From Hemerocallis citrina (lineage: Eukaryota; Streptophyta; Magnoliopsida; Asparagales; Asphodelaceae): a DNA stretch of 64,000 nucleotides. Positions 21,053 through 32,788 of this stretch are shown piece after piece. Position numbers and translations under genes: made by a program. Within the stretch, counting starts at the first letter, position 1; every line of letters begins with the position of its first letter. The stretch covers positions 203,225,827-203,289,826 of the forward strand of contig CM030364.1 of NCBI GenBank assembly GCA_017893485.1, in the 5' to 3' direction. The notes under the pieces are model-generated. The model was not told where the DNA came from and made no database searches. It saw nothing but the letters and a program-made list of their open reading frames with translations.

Positions 21053-24000
21053 TGTAACTCCTGTTTCACTGTATTGTATTTTTATACTGTATTTTGCTCT
21101 ATTGTACTCCCTCGTCTATTTTGATATCATGTAATTTCTTCTGATTGAATGGAATTATTATTCTTGTCTCAGCTCGAATTTATGGGTTCTTTTATCAATT
21201 TGATTGTGTGCCATCTTGCACCGTTCTTCATGAGAAATAGACCGATTATTCTCGTTTATCTCTCTAATCCCCATTATTGTGCTCCTTGACCATTTCTTCC
21301 GTTGGGCCCTTTTTGAATCGGATCCCCTAAACTCTCAAACCCGCAAAACCGCTACCCTAGTATTTAAACCCCTAACCCTAATCCCTAACCCTAATCATTA
21401 CTGTTAAAACCTAATTACCCCGCCGCTAATCGTCTTCTCCATCTCCTTCTCGCATCAACCCATCTCCGATCGCCTCCGAGCAATCCCCTCCCCTTCGCCA
21501 TACCCTTCCACCCTCGTCAACCCACTCCCGCTCGCCATCCCACCACCGTAGAACCCCCCACCATCGTCTTCGCCATCGAACCCATCAACTCCGAACCCAT
21601 CCAACTCGCCGCACCTATTCGACGACTCCCTCACCCTCACTCTCGACTTCGACAGACTCCCCGTCGCCTCGCCACCTCCATCACCATCTCCGCTGCTTCG
21701 CCAGGCGCCGCCGACCCACTTCTCCCCTGTTCTCGAACCGAACAGAGGACGCATCGCCGTCGTCCGCCCCATCGCCGCGCCGTCGCTTCCCGACGTAGCG
21801 CCGCCGTCGAAGAACCCCCGCCGTCGCCGCTGCACCCCCCTCTCTCTCGCTCTGCTTTCGAACGAAGAAGAAGAACGAAGAAGAAGGAGAAAAGAGCGGG
21901 AGCGATTCTCAGCTATCAGATCGCGCCAAGATTCGCGCTGTGATCGCTGTTCCCTGTTCGTCCACAGCAGATCCCGAAGCCGTGTTCGCTGTTCTGGGAT
22001 TGGATCCGGTGCACAGGAGAGATCTGATTGGATCGTTTGCTGTTCCCTGTTCTACCCGCAGCGGATCCGATCTTCGCTGTTTGCTGTTTGGGCCGATCGT
22101 GTGTGCGAGGAAAGCTCGATCTTCGATCAATTTTTGGACGCGCTTTTCGAGGACATCTTCGGGATTTTTTCTACTCAAATTGCTTCAACAAGCGGAGTTT
22201 ATAATCGTCGATTTAAGGCAAGTATTCATCTTGTACATTTTATTGCTCTAGTACAAGTTTTCTTGAAAATACCACATATAGTTAGATTTGTGACTCCCTT
22301 TGAATATCATTTGTAAATCAATTTTGAACCTTCAACCTACAAATCTAAGAGTCACAAAACTTCCTCGTATTAAATAAATAATCAATTGGACTCTTTTACC
22401 CCTGGAATACATGAATCACATGGACATATGAATTAAGGACCCCTAAAATTTGTAGACGCATATGAATTTAGTATTTTGACGAAATTGCGACTATTATGAC
22501 TTGGAAAATATTTATTAGTTGCTGTTTTGATCTCCATGATTAGGTATTTATGCTGCTTGATAATTTTAGACACCAAATTACACATTTCCATGAAACCTAC
22601 ATTAGTAGATAAATTCTGAATGTTGCTGTCTGGATTTTCTTTTGAGGTTTCGACCCTTTTAACATTGGAATTTGGGCCCGAGGCCTGAATACAAAATGTA
22701 GATCCGGATGTGTAGATATCGATAGACTCCAAGTTGATCGAATTTGGAGTTACGGTCTAGGAGCTATGGCAGTTTTACTGCAGCTGTGTCAGTAGACGCA
22801 GTTTTGCAAAACTGCTGTATATATTTTCTTTGCGAATTATTTTAGCTGTGTAAACAGCGAGCGCTTGACCTCAAATTTTATATGTAGATGCTGGACACTA
22901 TATGGGATACCCCCAATTTTTCCTAGAATTAAATCACAACTTATTACACTTGTATGCTTGCTTGATAAGAGTAATAAAAGAAACAAGCCGGGGTTTTGGG
23001 AAAGATTATAGAGTGGACAATATAGATAAGTGTACTCGGAAGGGGGCCCGTGTTTCCCAATACTTGGTTCATGAACTTGTTGTATCTTGTTCGATTCATG
23101 GAGTCGGTTACTCGGCTCATGAACTTGTTTGATTCTTGAACCCATTGTGCGGTTCTTGAACTTGCTTGTGGATTCGCGAACTTGCTTCGTGAACTTGTTA
23201 TTTAATTTTCGATTCATGAACCATGGCTTGCTTGATACTTGATACCTGAGTACGCAGCCCTATAAAATCCATTACTAGATCTAAACGAAATTGTTTGACT
23301 GTAGCAACCATGTAGTAAAAGAATGGATGCATGTCGTGCTACCTAGCTAGTAATCACCACTAGACTTGAACTTGATAACTTGATGCTAGATAACTTGATA
23401 CTTGAGACTAGATAACTTGATAACTTGAGCTAGACAACTTGATACTTGGACTTGACATTTGAGACCTGACATTCAAAATAACATATGACACTAGACTTGA
23501 GTTTGTCGTTTGATATTAAATACCCCTATAGGTATATCTGACATGTGATTCACAACTAGCAGTTGTTATCCAACCTAGTTATTAAGATGTTACTTCTTGC
23601 TAGCTAGTCTTTGAATTTGCCTACTACTTCTTATAACTCTGCTTATTCTTGATTCCAATTCTTGTTTTTTTTCCTTACTTGTACCTGCTTTCACTATTTG
23701 TGGCCCTGGCTTGCACTAAGGGCATTTTCTCTTGTTTCCCCCTTTGTTTTCCTGTTTATGTTTACTAAGCAGACTTGGGAGACAAACTACCTGCCGGAAT
23801 TGGTGAGCAGACATTTCAGGTTTTGCTTGGAGCAAGGACCTGTTAAATAGTTGCTTTCCTTAAGGTATTTATTTCTTCTGCTGTTTAAGACTTGTTTCCG
23901 AGTTTACACTTGAACCAGACATGAAAACTATTTGAATATTACTTGTTTAAATTGTTTTCTGTTGCTTAATAAATTATTCGTGCATGCTTGGTTATATATA

Positions 24001-24122
24001 AATCTGGTTATATTCTTGTTATGATGCTGAGTCGATCCTACAGCTTATGGATGATGTAAAAATCATTCGCTGGACTTCGTCACGTGCTCGTATTCCATAT
24101 TTTTGGGAAGCGGGGCGTGACA
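21053..24122 (+). repeat. LARD 3' LTR (3070 bp)
   Basis: Same length and ends as the 5' LTR. Differences I noted include T/C in CCCACTCCTGCTC, G/C in CCATGCAACTC, a C7/C6 run, G/A in TAGTACGAG, an extra C in GATACCCC, T/C in GGGCCTGTG, C/A in TACGCCGCC, C/A in ATGTTCCTTC and T/C in TTTTTCTG. It also repeats the CCCTAACCCTAATC block at 21368-21395. Confidence 0.93.
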
Positions 24123-24348
24123 GTTTTTCCTTTAACTGTTTAACCGTGAATGTACGATTACACATTCCATTCATATGTGTAACAAATCCTTGCCAAACTT
24201 TGGCTTCAAATGTGGAACTTTTCAGACTATTTTGGACTACTTCATTCTCCATTAGATCCACAAATACCCGCTCAACAAGTGGATTCCATAACCCAACATC
24301 AGCATCCACCTCCATCTCCTTCCCCTTCCCCTTCCCCTTACTAGTCAT
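24123..24348 (-). pseudogene. PIF/Harbinger ORF1, 5' exon
   Basis: The ATG at 24348 opens MTSKGKGKGKEMEVDADVG, then LWNPLVERVFVDLMENEV and TFEAKVWQGFVTHMNG. This is the first half of a plant Myb/SANT-like domain (the W-n-F-n-W helix pattern). The frame runs to KQLKEK at the LARD border. Removing the LARD and one copy of GTTTT brings this exon back into the frame of the 3' portion beginning at 15255, which shows the LARD landed in a coding exon. The serial GKGKGK start is a basic tail. Confidence 0.85.
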
Positions 24349-25209
24349 CTATATTACGAAAAGAAACGATAAATAATAACAACAATGATAAATTGCAGCA
24401 CTTAAAGAAAGATCCAAACTTAGTTTCGGAAGCCATCAAAATTTGTTGAGGACTTCTTGTATCTCCAATGTAGGATTTGAAACATTTTGTCCACAGGAAC
24501 AAAATGACCCTTAATTTAAACCAAATAATTTGGAGTATAGTCGACCATATTCTCAGAAGTTATCATCTCCAAATCCATCCCATTCACATTCTGTAATCCC
24601 TCCAAATAAGTCCATAAAACAAAAATTTTAATAATAAAAATAAAAAAATAAAAATAAAAACCCACGGATCTAGATTATCTCCCTATAAAGCGAATTTATA
24701 GCCATGTAAGAAGGCCAAAAATGGGTACCAATGAAATCATACATTTGTCTGCTTGAATTGAAGAGCAAAGAAATTGTCACCAACAGATTCAAGCTTCAAT
24801 CGGTGTTTAATTCGACTGGCCCGTTGTCGAGTACACCTTCTCTTGTAAGTGGCTCGGGTCTCACAAACCATCAAACCCTAAATCGCTCACTCACCCCACC
24901 AAATCCGACGTTCTCGAGGGTTGTATGTTGTCAGCGAGCGACAAAGATGATAAGGTGGAGTAGATTTGGGGGGAAATTTTTCCAAATCCGTTGATTTTGG
25001 GTAAGGATTTTTCTAGATCTGGTTTTTAGCGTCGTTGTCGAGAAGAAAATGGAAGCAGGTGAAGGAAGTAAAGAAGAGATGAGTAACTCGTGTAAAGAGA
25101 GAAGAGAGTAAAGGAAAAAGGGGTTTTCTGAAAACTCTTTTCAAAAAAACCCCTAACCAAACAGTTTTTGGGGTTTTCGGAAAAAAAAAATAGCAAACCA
25201 AACAGACTC
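24349..25209. other. PIF/Harbinger 5' non-coding and terminal region
   Basis: No gene is seen. The last 170 bases (25040-25209) are the inverted counterpart of 12280-12430 and end in AAACCAAACAGACTC, the inferred terminal repeat. Confidence 0.55.
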
Positions 25210-25214
25210 TTACT

Positions 25215-25939
25215 TTGTTTTTCAGCCCTTTCGAGCCTAATTTATTATTAGGGTGAATGATCTATTGGCATCCAAAATTAGTGTTAATTATCTACACATA
25301 TTTAAAGTGAAAATAATATTCCTATAGCACCCAAATTTTTATCATTTTAATCTAAAGGCTCCCGCCATCTATTTCTCAGTTAAGTTAGCAGAATATATCA
25401 AAAATATGCCTCTTAACGAATTTAAACTCGTTAAGAGGCATGGTAAATTACCAAAATACCCTATATTCGTCCGATCAAAACTTCAATCACGATCTTGACC
25501 CGAAGGCTGTGGTTGTTCCTGCCCTTCTCACTTATCCCCGAGGATAATATGGTCAATTTGAATACACATATACCTCATTCTCTCTCAGTTACTCTCACCC
25601 TTTTCTCTCTCTTTGTAGCTTCTCTTTCCTCCAAATTCCCTTCAAATAACCCGACGAACCCTACCTCCTCCTTCCAAACCGTACCGAGCTCCTCTTCACG
25701 ACCAACCCTAGATCTATAGCTCCTCTTATCCCTCACTTAATCTCCCAATCTTCAACATAATCTTTGAAGCTCCCGGAACCCTAGAACCATAGCTCCTCCA
25801 AATCGCCCATCCTCTCGGCGGAATCCCTCATTTTCTCCAAATCCCTTTCAAACCATGACAAAACCCTACATCCGACCTACCCTTATTCCCCTTCAAAGAT
25901 CCTAAAACCCTAGCTCCCCCTAGAACCCTCCTCGCCCGT
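25215..25939. other. Intergenic; small palindrome, no gene
   Basis: A stretch starting AGGGTGAATGATCTATTGG (25251) resembles, in reverse, the block ending TACTTCACCC at 42230, and may be a MITE end family. ATGCCTCTTAACGA and its complement form a 14-bp inverted repeat at 25405-25441. From 25540 the sequence is pyrimidine-rich like a 5' UTR, but no supported gene follows before the LTR element. Confidence 0.35.
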
Positions 25940-26512
25940 TGATATGGCTAAAAATAGGATTAAAATGTTAATTTCACCTACTAACGGGTCTGAAATGGAA
26001 ACTGGGTCTTTCTTCACGACCCAATAACCCACGAACGGATCCACCTCAACTGGGTACGGGTCCCAACCCGAAACACACCCAGTCTAGCAAGATAAAATCA
26101 AGGTCTCTGATTAATCCTAATCAACGGCCCTGATTCACATCTATCTTTTCACTAGGGATTAGGGATTACATTCCTTATCTGATTACGGGGATTATATTCC
26201 TTATCAGATCACGGGGATTACATTCCTAATCTGATCCCTAAGACGCCTATAAATACCCCCTATCCATCTCCATTAAGAGGTAATCAATCTCTTGCCAGTT
26301 TTATGCTATTTCATAATCATTTCTGGTTACTGACTTGAGCGTCGGAGGGTGCGTCGCCGGGATCAACCCCAGTGTCTCGCACTTTTTACAGGTGAACGGC
26401 GGGAGTCAACTGTCAAACTCCGGCGGAACAGGTATACAGGTTTGCTATTCAAAGTTTCCCAAGAATCCACAAATACTATATGTCTGCCCCCACACCAGAT
26501 TTAGCGGTAACA
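25940..26512 (+). repeat. TR-GAG 5' LTR (573 bp)
   Basis: It starts TGATATGGCTAAAAATAGG and ends TTAGCGGTAACA. It lacks about 47 bases present in the 3' LTR just inside its start (around CGGGACCGTTCACATC at 32815). CTATAAATA at 26247 is a plausible TATA box. Confidence 0.9.
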
Positions 26513-26514
26513 GA

Positions 26515-26535
26515 TTAGCGCCGTCTGTGGGAAAC
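26515..26535 (+). other. TR-GAG primer-binding site
   Basis: TTAGCGCCGTCTGTGGGAAA directly follows the LTR. Plant gypsy elements of the Tat/Athila group carry a near-identical GGCGCCGTCTGTGGGAA here. The priming tRNA is not assigned. Confidence 0.6.
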
Positions 26536-26584
26536 AAACGAATAGCGGCCTCCCCTCTTCCCATTGGTCAGATCTTCTCCAGCC

Positions 26585-28291
26585 ATGCATCCAAAACAGA
26601 AGGGGAAGGCAGCGGTCTCCAACCCAAGAACCACTTCTCTTCCTCCTCTCCCACCTCCAGTTCAAGGTGCTCCTACTCAACAGGCCCCTCCACGGTCTCG
26701 GGGGGCTGCCCAGGGGCGCTCCCGTCCGAGTCGTCCGAAACAACATCCTCCTCATGATCAAGTCGCGGATCCCAATCCTTTAGTTGAATCTGTGGCCTCT
26801 CAAAGCCCTCCCGAGCGGGATCTTCGTCAAGTGATTGCCAACCGTCAAAAGGGGGTCGACCTTAGAACTCGCCTGAATGGATGGCGGGCCCTTGGTCGAG
26901 TCCATCAACCCGAGAACTCAGAAGCTTCAAGAATCCGAACCCCCCGACGACCGAGGACTCGAAGATCCTCTCCCCCGAGGAGGCAAAGAAGGTCCCCTCA
27001 GTGTCATCGGCAGAGAACTCATTCTCCAGTAAGCCGAGCCACACATAGGGACTGCCAAGCTGGAGAGGCACCAGTCACAAGGGCAGATCTTCAAGACTTC
27101 CAAGCGACAGTCTTACGGGCCCTCAATATCGCCCCGAAGAACGACCAGAGGCCACCTACTCATGAGCCAACTAGGAGCCATCGCCTTCAAACTCTCAGTC
27201 CTCCTCCATCTCCAAGCTACCATCGCCGCAGCCCCAGTCCACCTTCATACGAAGATGAGTCCTGGGGCTCGACAAGATATGATCAAAGAGAAGACTCAGT
27301 CTACCGCCGTCTCCACGAGATGGAGAGGCGCCTCGGCTGAATTAACAGGGAAGAAGAGCAACGGGTGACAAACCTCCGCCCGAGCAGACCTCCATCCTCC
27401 CACACCATCATGGAGGCCCCCATCAAAGAAAACTTCAAGCCGCCTCACCTCGAGACGTATACCGGGGAGTCGGACCCCGCAGATCACATAGAGAGTTTCA
27501 AAACTCTCATGATGATCCATCATGCTTCAGACGCCCTCCTCTGCAAGATCTTCCCTGCCACGCTGAAGGGGTCTGCACGAGAATGGTACTCTCGACTCGC
27601 CCCGGCCTCCATCTTCTCATTCGATCAGTTCAAAGGGCTCTTCCTTACTCATTTCGTGAGTAGTCGCCGAGCTGAGAAAACAAGTGTATCTCTGGTGACC
27701 CTCAACCAAGAAAAGGGTGAACGCCTAAGAGATTACGTTCGACGCTTCACCGCCGAAGCCCGGTCCATTCCCTCCCTCAACCAGTCAGTAGCCTCTACCG
27801 CATTCGAGCGCAACGTCACTAATGCCAACCTCAGGGCATCCCTTGCCAAGAAGCCTCCTCGGGACTTCTCAGAGCTCCTACTTAGGGTGGAGAAGTACAT
27901 ACGGGCGGAAGAGGCCCTCAATCCCCTTGCTCTTGAGGAGACATCTTCCGGGAACAAACGGAAGAACACAAGTGAAGAGGGGTCCCAAAAATCCCAGAAG
28001 GACAGTAATGGCCAGCGCCGTTCGACTCCACGCTTTGAGAAGTTCACCCCCCTCATTGCTAATATATCACAAGTTCTTATGGAGGTTGACAAGAAAGGAC
28101 TACTCCGCGCTCCCCCTAGAATGAATACCCCTGGCAAGAAGAGGAACAAAGATAAGTGGTGCCGCTTTCACAGGGACTACGGCCACGATACGGATGATTG
28201 TCGGGCTCTGAAGGAGGAGATCGAAGAACTCATACAGCGGGGGCACCTGACCAAGTTCGTCCAAAAAGAGGGGACCGAGCTTCTCCCCTGA
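26585..28291 (+). pseudogene. Ty3/gypsy gag with one in-frame stop
   Basis: The frame from ATG 26585 (MHPKQKGKAAV) is Pro/Arg/Ser-rich for about 250 codons. It meets TGA at 27338-27340 (after MERRLG) and continues in the same frame as INREEEQRV to the stop at 28291. Total length without that stop would be 568 residues. The Retrotrans_gag core is clear: PPHLETYTGESDPADHIESF, ATLKGSAREWYSRLAPAS, FVSSRRAEKTSVSL and GERLRDYVRRFTAEARSIP. A C-terminal CRFHRDYGHDTDDC is the CxFHxxxGHxTxxC knuckle usual in plant gypsy gag. Gag forms the virus-like particle. The TGA could be a CGA mutation or a read-through point, and a second product could start at the ATG at 27365 or 27410. A degraded copy is likelier. 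Confidence 0.87.
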
Positions 28292-28564
28292 GGAGCAAAC
28301 AAGCGAACAAAAAGCCCGCCGTGCCTCAAGACTCAGAATCTCCCAACTCCTCCCAAGAGGTCTTCACCTTATTGTAGAAGTAGGATCTTGATTTTCAATA
28401 AGGCCGATGCTTGTAACTCGGCCAACCACATGTAATAATGGCTCGCCCTATTGAAGCGGCCACTTAGTTTATCTCAATAAAACTTTACATTTTTCATTAA
28501 AAATCATTGCTCTTGCTTCTTCTCTATCTCTTCGAGTCACATCTACGACTCGTTAAATGGTGAG

Positions 28565-29205
28565 TTCGGAGTCCAACTTCTTCTACATGGCTGCTCCCGC
28601 AGCTCACTAAGCTCTAACAACGAGCTCGGAGTCCAACACTTGGCTCGATTCCGCTTCAAATAACTTGCTCTTAAGCGAGTTAGAAGTGGTTCGCCATTCG
28701 GAATTGCTCCCACAACCGTTGAATCCCTCTAACGACGAGTTCGGAGTCCAACACTTGGCTCGATTCCGCTTCAAATAACTTGCTCTTAAGCGAGTTAGAA
28801 GTAGTTCGCCATTCGGAATTGCTCCCACAACCGTTGAATCCCTTAAACGACGAGTTCGGAGTCCAACACTTGGCTCGATTCCGCTTCAAATAACTTGCTC
28901 TTAAGCGAGTTAGAAGTGGTTCGCCATTCGGAATTGCTCCCACAACCGTTGAATCCCTCTAACAACGAGTTCGGAGTCCAACACTTAGCTCGATTCCGCT
29001 TCAAATAACTTGCTCTTAAGCGAGTTAGAAGTGGTTCGCCATTCGGAATTGCTCCCACAACCATTGAATCCCTCTAACGATGAGTTCGGAGTCCAACACT
29101 TGGCTCGATTCCGCTTCAAATAACTTGCTCTTAAGCGAGTTAGAAGTGGTTCGCCATTCGAAACTGCTCCTACAACCGTTGATTCTGTCACTTAAAAAAC
29201 AAGTT
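28565..29205 (+). repeat. Tandem array A, exact 115-bp period, five copies
   Basis: GGAGTCCAACACTTGGCTCG recurs at 28628, 28743, 28858, 28973 and 29088, always 115 bases apart. Copies differ by only a few bases. Minus-strand ORFs of 68-87 codons across it are overlapping readings of the repeat. It lies just after gag, where pol would be. Confidence 0.95.
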
Positions 29206-30300
29206 TGGAGCTCACAACTCTCTCCTAGAGTTGCTCCTCAATCTTGTCTCCCAAATGGCTCTCCCCCAGAGTCGAGCTCTTCACTCCGCTCACCTCCGAA
29301 GCGGACCTCTTCTCAACGAGTTCGGAGCTCACAACTCTCTCATAGAGTTGCTCCTCAAACTCGTCTCCCAAATGGCTCCCTCCTAGAGCCAAGCTCTTCG
29401 CTCCGCTCGCCTTCAAAACGGACCTCTTCTCAACGAGTTCGGAGCTCACAACTCTCTCCTAGAGTTGCTCCTCAAACTCGCCTCCCAAATGGCTCTCTCC
29501 TAGAGTCGAGCTCTTCACTCCGCTCACCTCCGAAGCGGACCTCTTCTCAACGAGTTCGGAGCTCACAACTCTCCTCTAGAGTTGCTCCTCAAACTTGCCT
29601 CCCAAATGGCCCTCTCCTAGAGTCAAGCTCTTCGCTCCGCTCGCCTCCGAAGCGGACCTCTTCTCAATGAGTTCGGAGCTCACAACTCTCCTCTAGAGTT
29701 CCTCCTCACACTCGTCTCCCAAATGGCTCTCTCCTAGAGTTAAGCTCTTCGCTCCGCTCGCCTTCGAAACGGACCTCTTCTCAATGAGTTCGGAGCTCAC
29801 AACTCTCCTCTAGAGTTGCTCCTCAAACTCACCTCCCAAATGGCTCTCTCCTAGAATCGAGCTCTTCACTCCGCTCACCTCCGAAGCGGACCGCTTCTCA
29901 ATGAGTTCGGAGCTCACAACTCTCTCCTAGAGTTCCTCCTCACACTCGTCTCCAAAATGGCTCTCTCCTAGAGTCAAGCTCTTCGCTCCGCTCGCCTCCG
30001 AAGCGGACCTCTTCTCAACGAGTTCGGAGCTCACAAATCTCTCCTAGAGTTCCTCCTCACACTCGTCTCCCAAATGGCTCTCTCCTAGAGTCAAGCTCTT
30101 CGCTCCGCTCGCCTCCGAAGCGGACCTATTCTCAACGAGTCCGGAGCTCACAACTCTCTCCTAGAGTTCCTCCTCACACTCGTTTCCCAAATGGCTCTCT
30201 CTTAGAGCCAAGCTCTTCACTCCGCTCGCCTCTGAAGTGGACCTCTTCTCAACGAGTTCGGAGCTCACAACTCTCCCCTAGAGTTGCTCCTTGCACTAAC
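29206..30300 (+). repeat. Tandem array B, exact 117-bp period, ten copies
   Basis: GGAGCTCACAA recurs at 29207, 29324, 29441, 29558, 29675, 29792, 29909, 30026, 30143 and 30260, every step exactly 117 bases. Units share the GAGTTCGGAG start with array A, so the two arrays are related. 117 is 39 codons, and one plus-strand frame stays open across about five units (29080-29670, Ser/Pro/Arg-rich). No indel has entered any unit. Confidence 0.95.
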
Positions 30301-30574
30301 TTCAAAGAGTGGGTCTTCCCATGGCTCTTACGTGGGTCTTCCCAGCACATCTTCTCCGCCCCTAGGAGTGGAGCTCCTCTTCAAAAATCACCAAGACCAA
30401 AACTCTCCTCAACCTCATGAATACAAGGATATTGCCTGGCTATTTTGACCATGAAGGAGGGTGAATCTTCCTCTCACTCCTAAAGAGAAGTTGTAGATCT
30501 TCGAATTAGCTTCGAAACAAGGGGTCGCACGCCCTGAGCCGACCTCCGTAGCACCGGGAACATCGAGAACTCTC

Positions 30575-30835
30575 CATGGACCTTGGCACAAGTTGCCGAG
30601 CATTCTTGACATCGACCATATTACATGGAAAAATTGGACCTCGGCACTCCTTCGCCGAACATTCTTGGCACCGACCATGTTACATGGAAAATTTGGACTT
30701 CGGCACAAGCTGCCGAGCGTTCTTGCCACCGACCATGTTACATGAAAAAATTGGACCTCGGCACCCCTTCGCCGAACATTCTTGGCACCGACCCTCAAAC
30801 ATGGGAAAAACTTACTCCGCACTTCAGCAAAGATT
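30575..30835 (+). repeat. Tandem array C, ~55-bp units in alternating pairs
   Basis: Units contain ACCTCGGCA-n-GCCGA, then CATTCTTGGCACCGACCATG and TTACATGGAAAAATTGGAC. Four to five copies alternate between CACTCCTTCGCCGAAC and CACAAGCTGCCGAGCG. A diverged lone copy reappears at 32222-32290. Confidence 0.8.
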
Positions 30836-32345
30836 CGCCGAACCCCTTCTTTACATATGTCGCCACGCCGAGGTATCACTGCACCTCGGCAGGAGACCCC
30901 GAACCCCCCTGGACTTCGGCCTCCTTCTTAACACATATTTGGAGGGGGTCGGCAACGTCGCTGAAGCAACTTGCCACCAGAGCTCAAATAAGAAAAATTC
31001 TTTACCTCGGCATTCGTGCTCAGATGCGGTCGACGACTCAGATACAAGCAACCAAACAAACAACACAAAAAAAGGGGGGGCTACAGGGTCGGGTTCAGAC
31101 CCGTTAAGGATCCAAACCCAAACCCTTTCTCTCTCCTCCCCTTCTTCCCCAACTGACTTGGCGCCAAAACCAGAGGAAAAAAGAAAAACCCAAATGCCGA
31201 GTTCTCTACTGCTTCGAGCTCCAACATCGTCAACCTCCTCAACGTCGAGCTTGCCACCTCCATGGCCGAGCTTCACCTCCACGCCTCCACTATCGAGCTC
31301 CAGCGGCGAGCTCCTCCACGGCGCGAGCTCCGATCGCAACCAAGCTCCGAGCTCTGCCATGGCCGAACCACGAGCTCCACCCTCGCCGATGCCGAGCTCG
31401 AACCCAACTTCTCGTCGAACTCCTCCGTCAGCAAGCTCCGAGCTCGCCTCCGCTGCCGAACCCATTAACGAGCCCCGAACCACTTCCGTCGAGCTCCCAA
31501 CCTCGCCGAAACACTTCCGACCGAGCTTTCAACGTCCGAGTGCCGATGCCGAGCTCCCCCACGGTCGAACAACGAGCTCCACCCCCACCGATGCCGAGCT
31601 CGAACCCAACTTCTCGTCGAACTCCTCCGTCAGCGAGCTGTGCCGAGCTCCACTCCACTTCGACGAGCTCCGAAGTGCCGAGCTCCACCAGGCCTGTCTC
31701 CAAGCTCTGCCATGGCCGACCACCTCCACTCCGAGCTCTGCTGCTTCCTCACCGAGCTCCACGACATCGAGCTCGATCCATCGCCAAGCTTGCCACCTTC
31801 GTCGCCGAGCTCGCAGCGATCGCCCAAAACTCCACCACTGGCGAACTCCCTCCTCGCTATGACTCGCCAACCTCACCGAGCGTCGCTATGGTGCCGAGCT
31901 CCACGACAGTGAGCTCACCGTCGACCTCCACGTCGCGAGCTCTGACTCCTTCGTCGAACTCCCTCCTCGCTATGACTCGCCAACCTCGCCGAGCGTCGCT
32001 ATGGCGCCGAGCTCCATGACAGCGAGGTCACCGTCGACCTCCACGTCGTGAGCTCCGACTCCTTCGTCGAACACCTCCGAGCTCCTCTCTCCACTACGCC
32101 GAGCTCTAAGCTCGAGCACGCAGACGCGAAGAAGAAGAGTCGGAGCTGAAGACGGAGGAGAAGGAAACAAAAAAGAAAAAGAAGCAGCGGAAAAAAAGTC
32201 AACGGTTGACTGCCACGTGGCGTCCACATGGACTTCGGCCACTTTTGCCGAGAGTTCTTGCCACCGAGCATGTTACACCAAAAAAATGGCCTCCTCTCCC
32301 TCCTCTCGATGCGCGCTCGCTTGATCGTGATCAACGCATACGATC
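30836..32345 (+). repeat. GC-rich low-complexity block, CCGAGCTCCACC-type
   Basis: GAGCTC and CCGAGCTC words recur throughout. Two longer duplications stand out: GCCGATGCCGAGCTCGAACC onward (31388 and about 31580) and TCCCTCCTCGCTATGACTCG onward (about 31848 and 31960). Long Ser/Pro-rich ORFs on both strands, up to 428 codons (30576-31862), come from composition and are not supported as genes. Confidence 0.7.
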
Positions 32346-32770
32346 GTTCCACGTGTCCAGGTAATATTTAATTAATTTATTTATTTGTTTTAATTATTTT
32401 AAAAATCCAAAAAAATATTTAAAAAGCGAAAAAAATTAAATAAAAATTCTAAAAATAATTATAAATTCAGAAAAATTATTCTGAAAAATATAATTATTTA
32501 ATTAGAATAATTATTTAATATTTTTGATAATTAATGATTTAATTCGGAAAATGAATAAAAAATTCAAAAAAAATGAGAAAAAATTCAGAAAAATCTGGAA
32601 AAATCACCAAAAATCCATAAAATTCTGAGGATATTTTTGGGTGTTTTACAAGCCCAGAATAACACCGTTACACCCCCGAGCAAGATCCAAACTTTCTTAA
32701 GAACACCGATAAAATCCTGTACGCCATTAGAACAACAAAACTACTCCTCAAAGACTGAAAAACTCAGTCT
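32346..32770. other. AT-rich 3' internal region of the TR-GAG element
   Basis: Runs of AATTATTTAAAAA and AAAAATC-type sequence are present. No coding is seen. Confidence 0.6.
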
Positions 32771-32771
32771 C

Positions 32772-32788
32772 TAGGAGTGGGGGGCTCG
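32772..32788 (+). other. TR-GAG polypurine tract
   Basis: TAGGAGTGGGGGGCTCG abuts the 3' LTR start at 32789. Confidence 0.75.

Larger units (their letters stand above)
15256..24122 (+). mobile_element. LARD: large LTR retrotransposon derivative without genes, 8867 bp
   Basis: Two LTRs of 3070 bp (15256-18325 and 21053-24122), both TGTAACTCC...GCGTGACA, enclose 2727 bp. The element is flanked by the 5-bp duplication GTTTT (15251-15255 and 24123-24127). A primer site complementary to initiator tRNA-Met follows the left LTR, and a GAGGACGAAATTTTTGTG then purine-rich tract precedes the right LTR. That 3' motif is usual in Ty3/gypsy Del/Tekay-type elements, so the lineage is inferred as gypsy. 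The interior has no gag or pol motif in any frame. I count about seven substitutions and two one-base indels between the LTRs, so the insertion is young. It interrupts PIF ORF1. Confidence 0.92.
12259..25209 (-). mobile_element. PIF/Harbinger transposon, decayed and split by an LTR element
   Basis: Two minus-strand genes, a Myb/SANT-like ORF1 and a DDE transposase, are the standard PIF/Harbinger pair. Subterminal sequences are inverted copies: CCTGTTTGGTTTGAG at about 12280, then CTCTCTTCTCTC and TTACTTCCTTCACCTGCTTC (12353-12428), match the complement of 25040-25209, which ends AAACCAAACAGACTC. A TTA follows at 25210-25212, the right kind of target site. The exact left end is uncertain because it is embedded in the 330-bp array; AGAAGAAGCCA flanks the left terminal block on both sides (12248 and 12439). 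The 8.9-kb LARD at 15256-24122 sits inside ORF1. Confidence 0.7.

Noticed and set aside
29080..29670. 196-codon Ser/Arg-rich frame over array B
   Set aside because: Explained by the 117-bp period being a multiple of three; no start context or domain.
28565..30300. CRISPR-like array
   Set aside because: Units are contiguous 115/117-bp tandem repeats with no spacer variation, inside a plant LTR element.
30576..31862. 428-codon Ser/Pro/Leu-rich open frame in the TR-GAG element
   Set aside because: GC-rich CCGAGCTC repeats keep several frames open on both strands. No domain motif is visible, and it lies in the non-coding array region of a retroelement.
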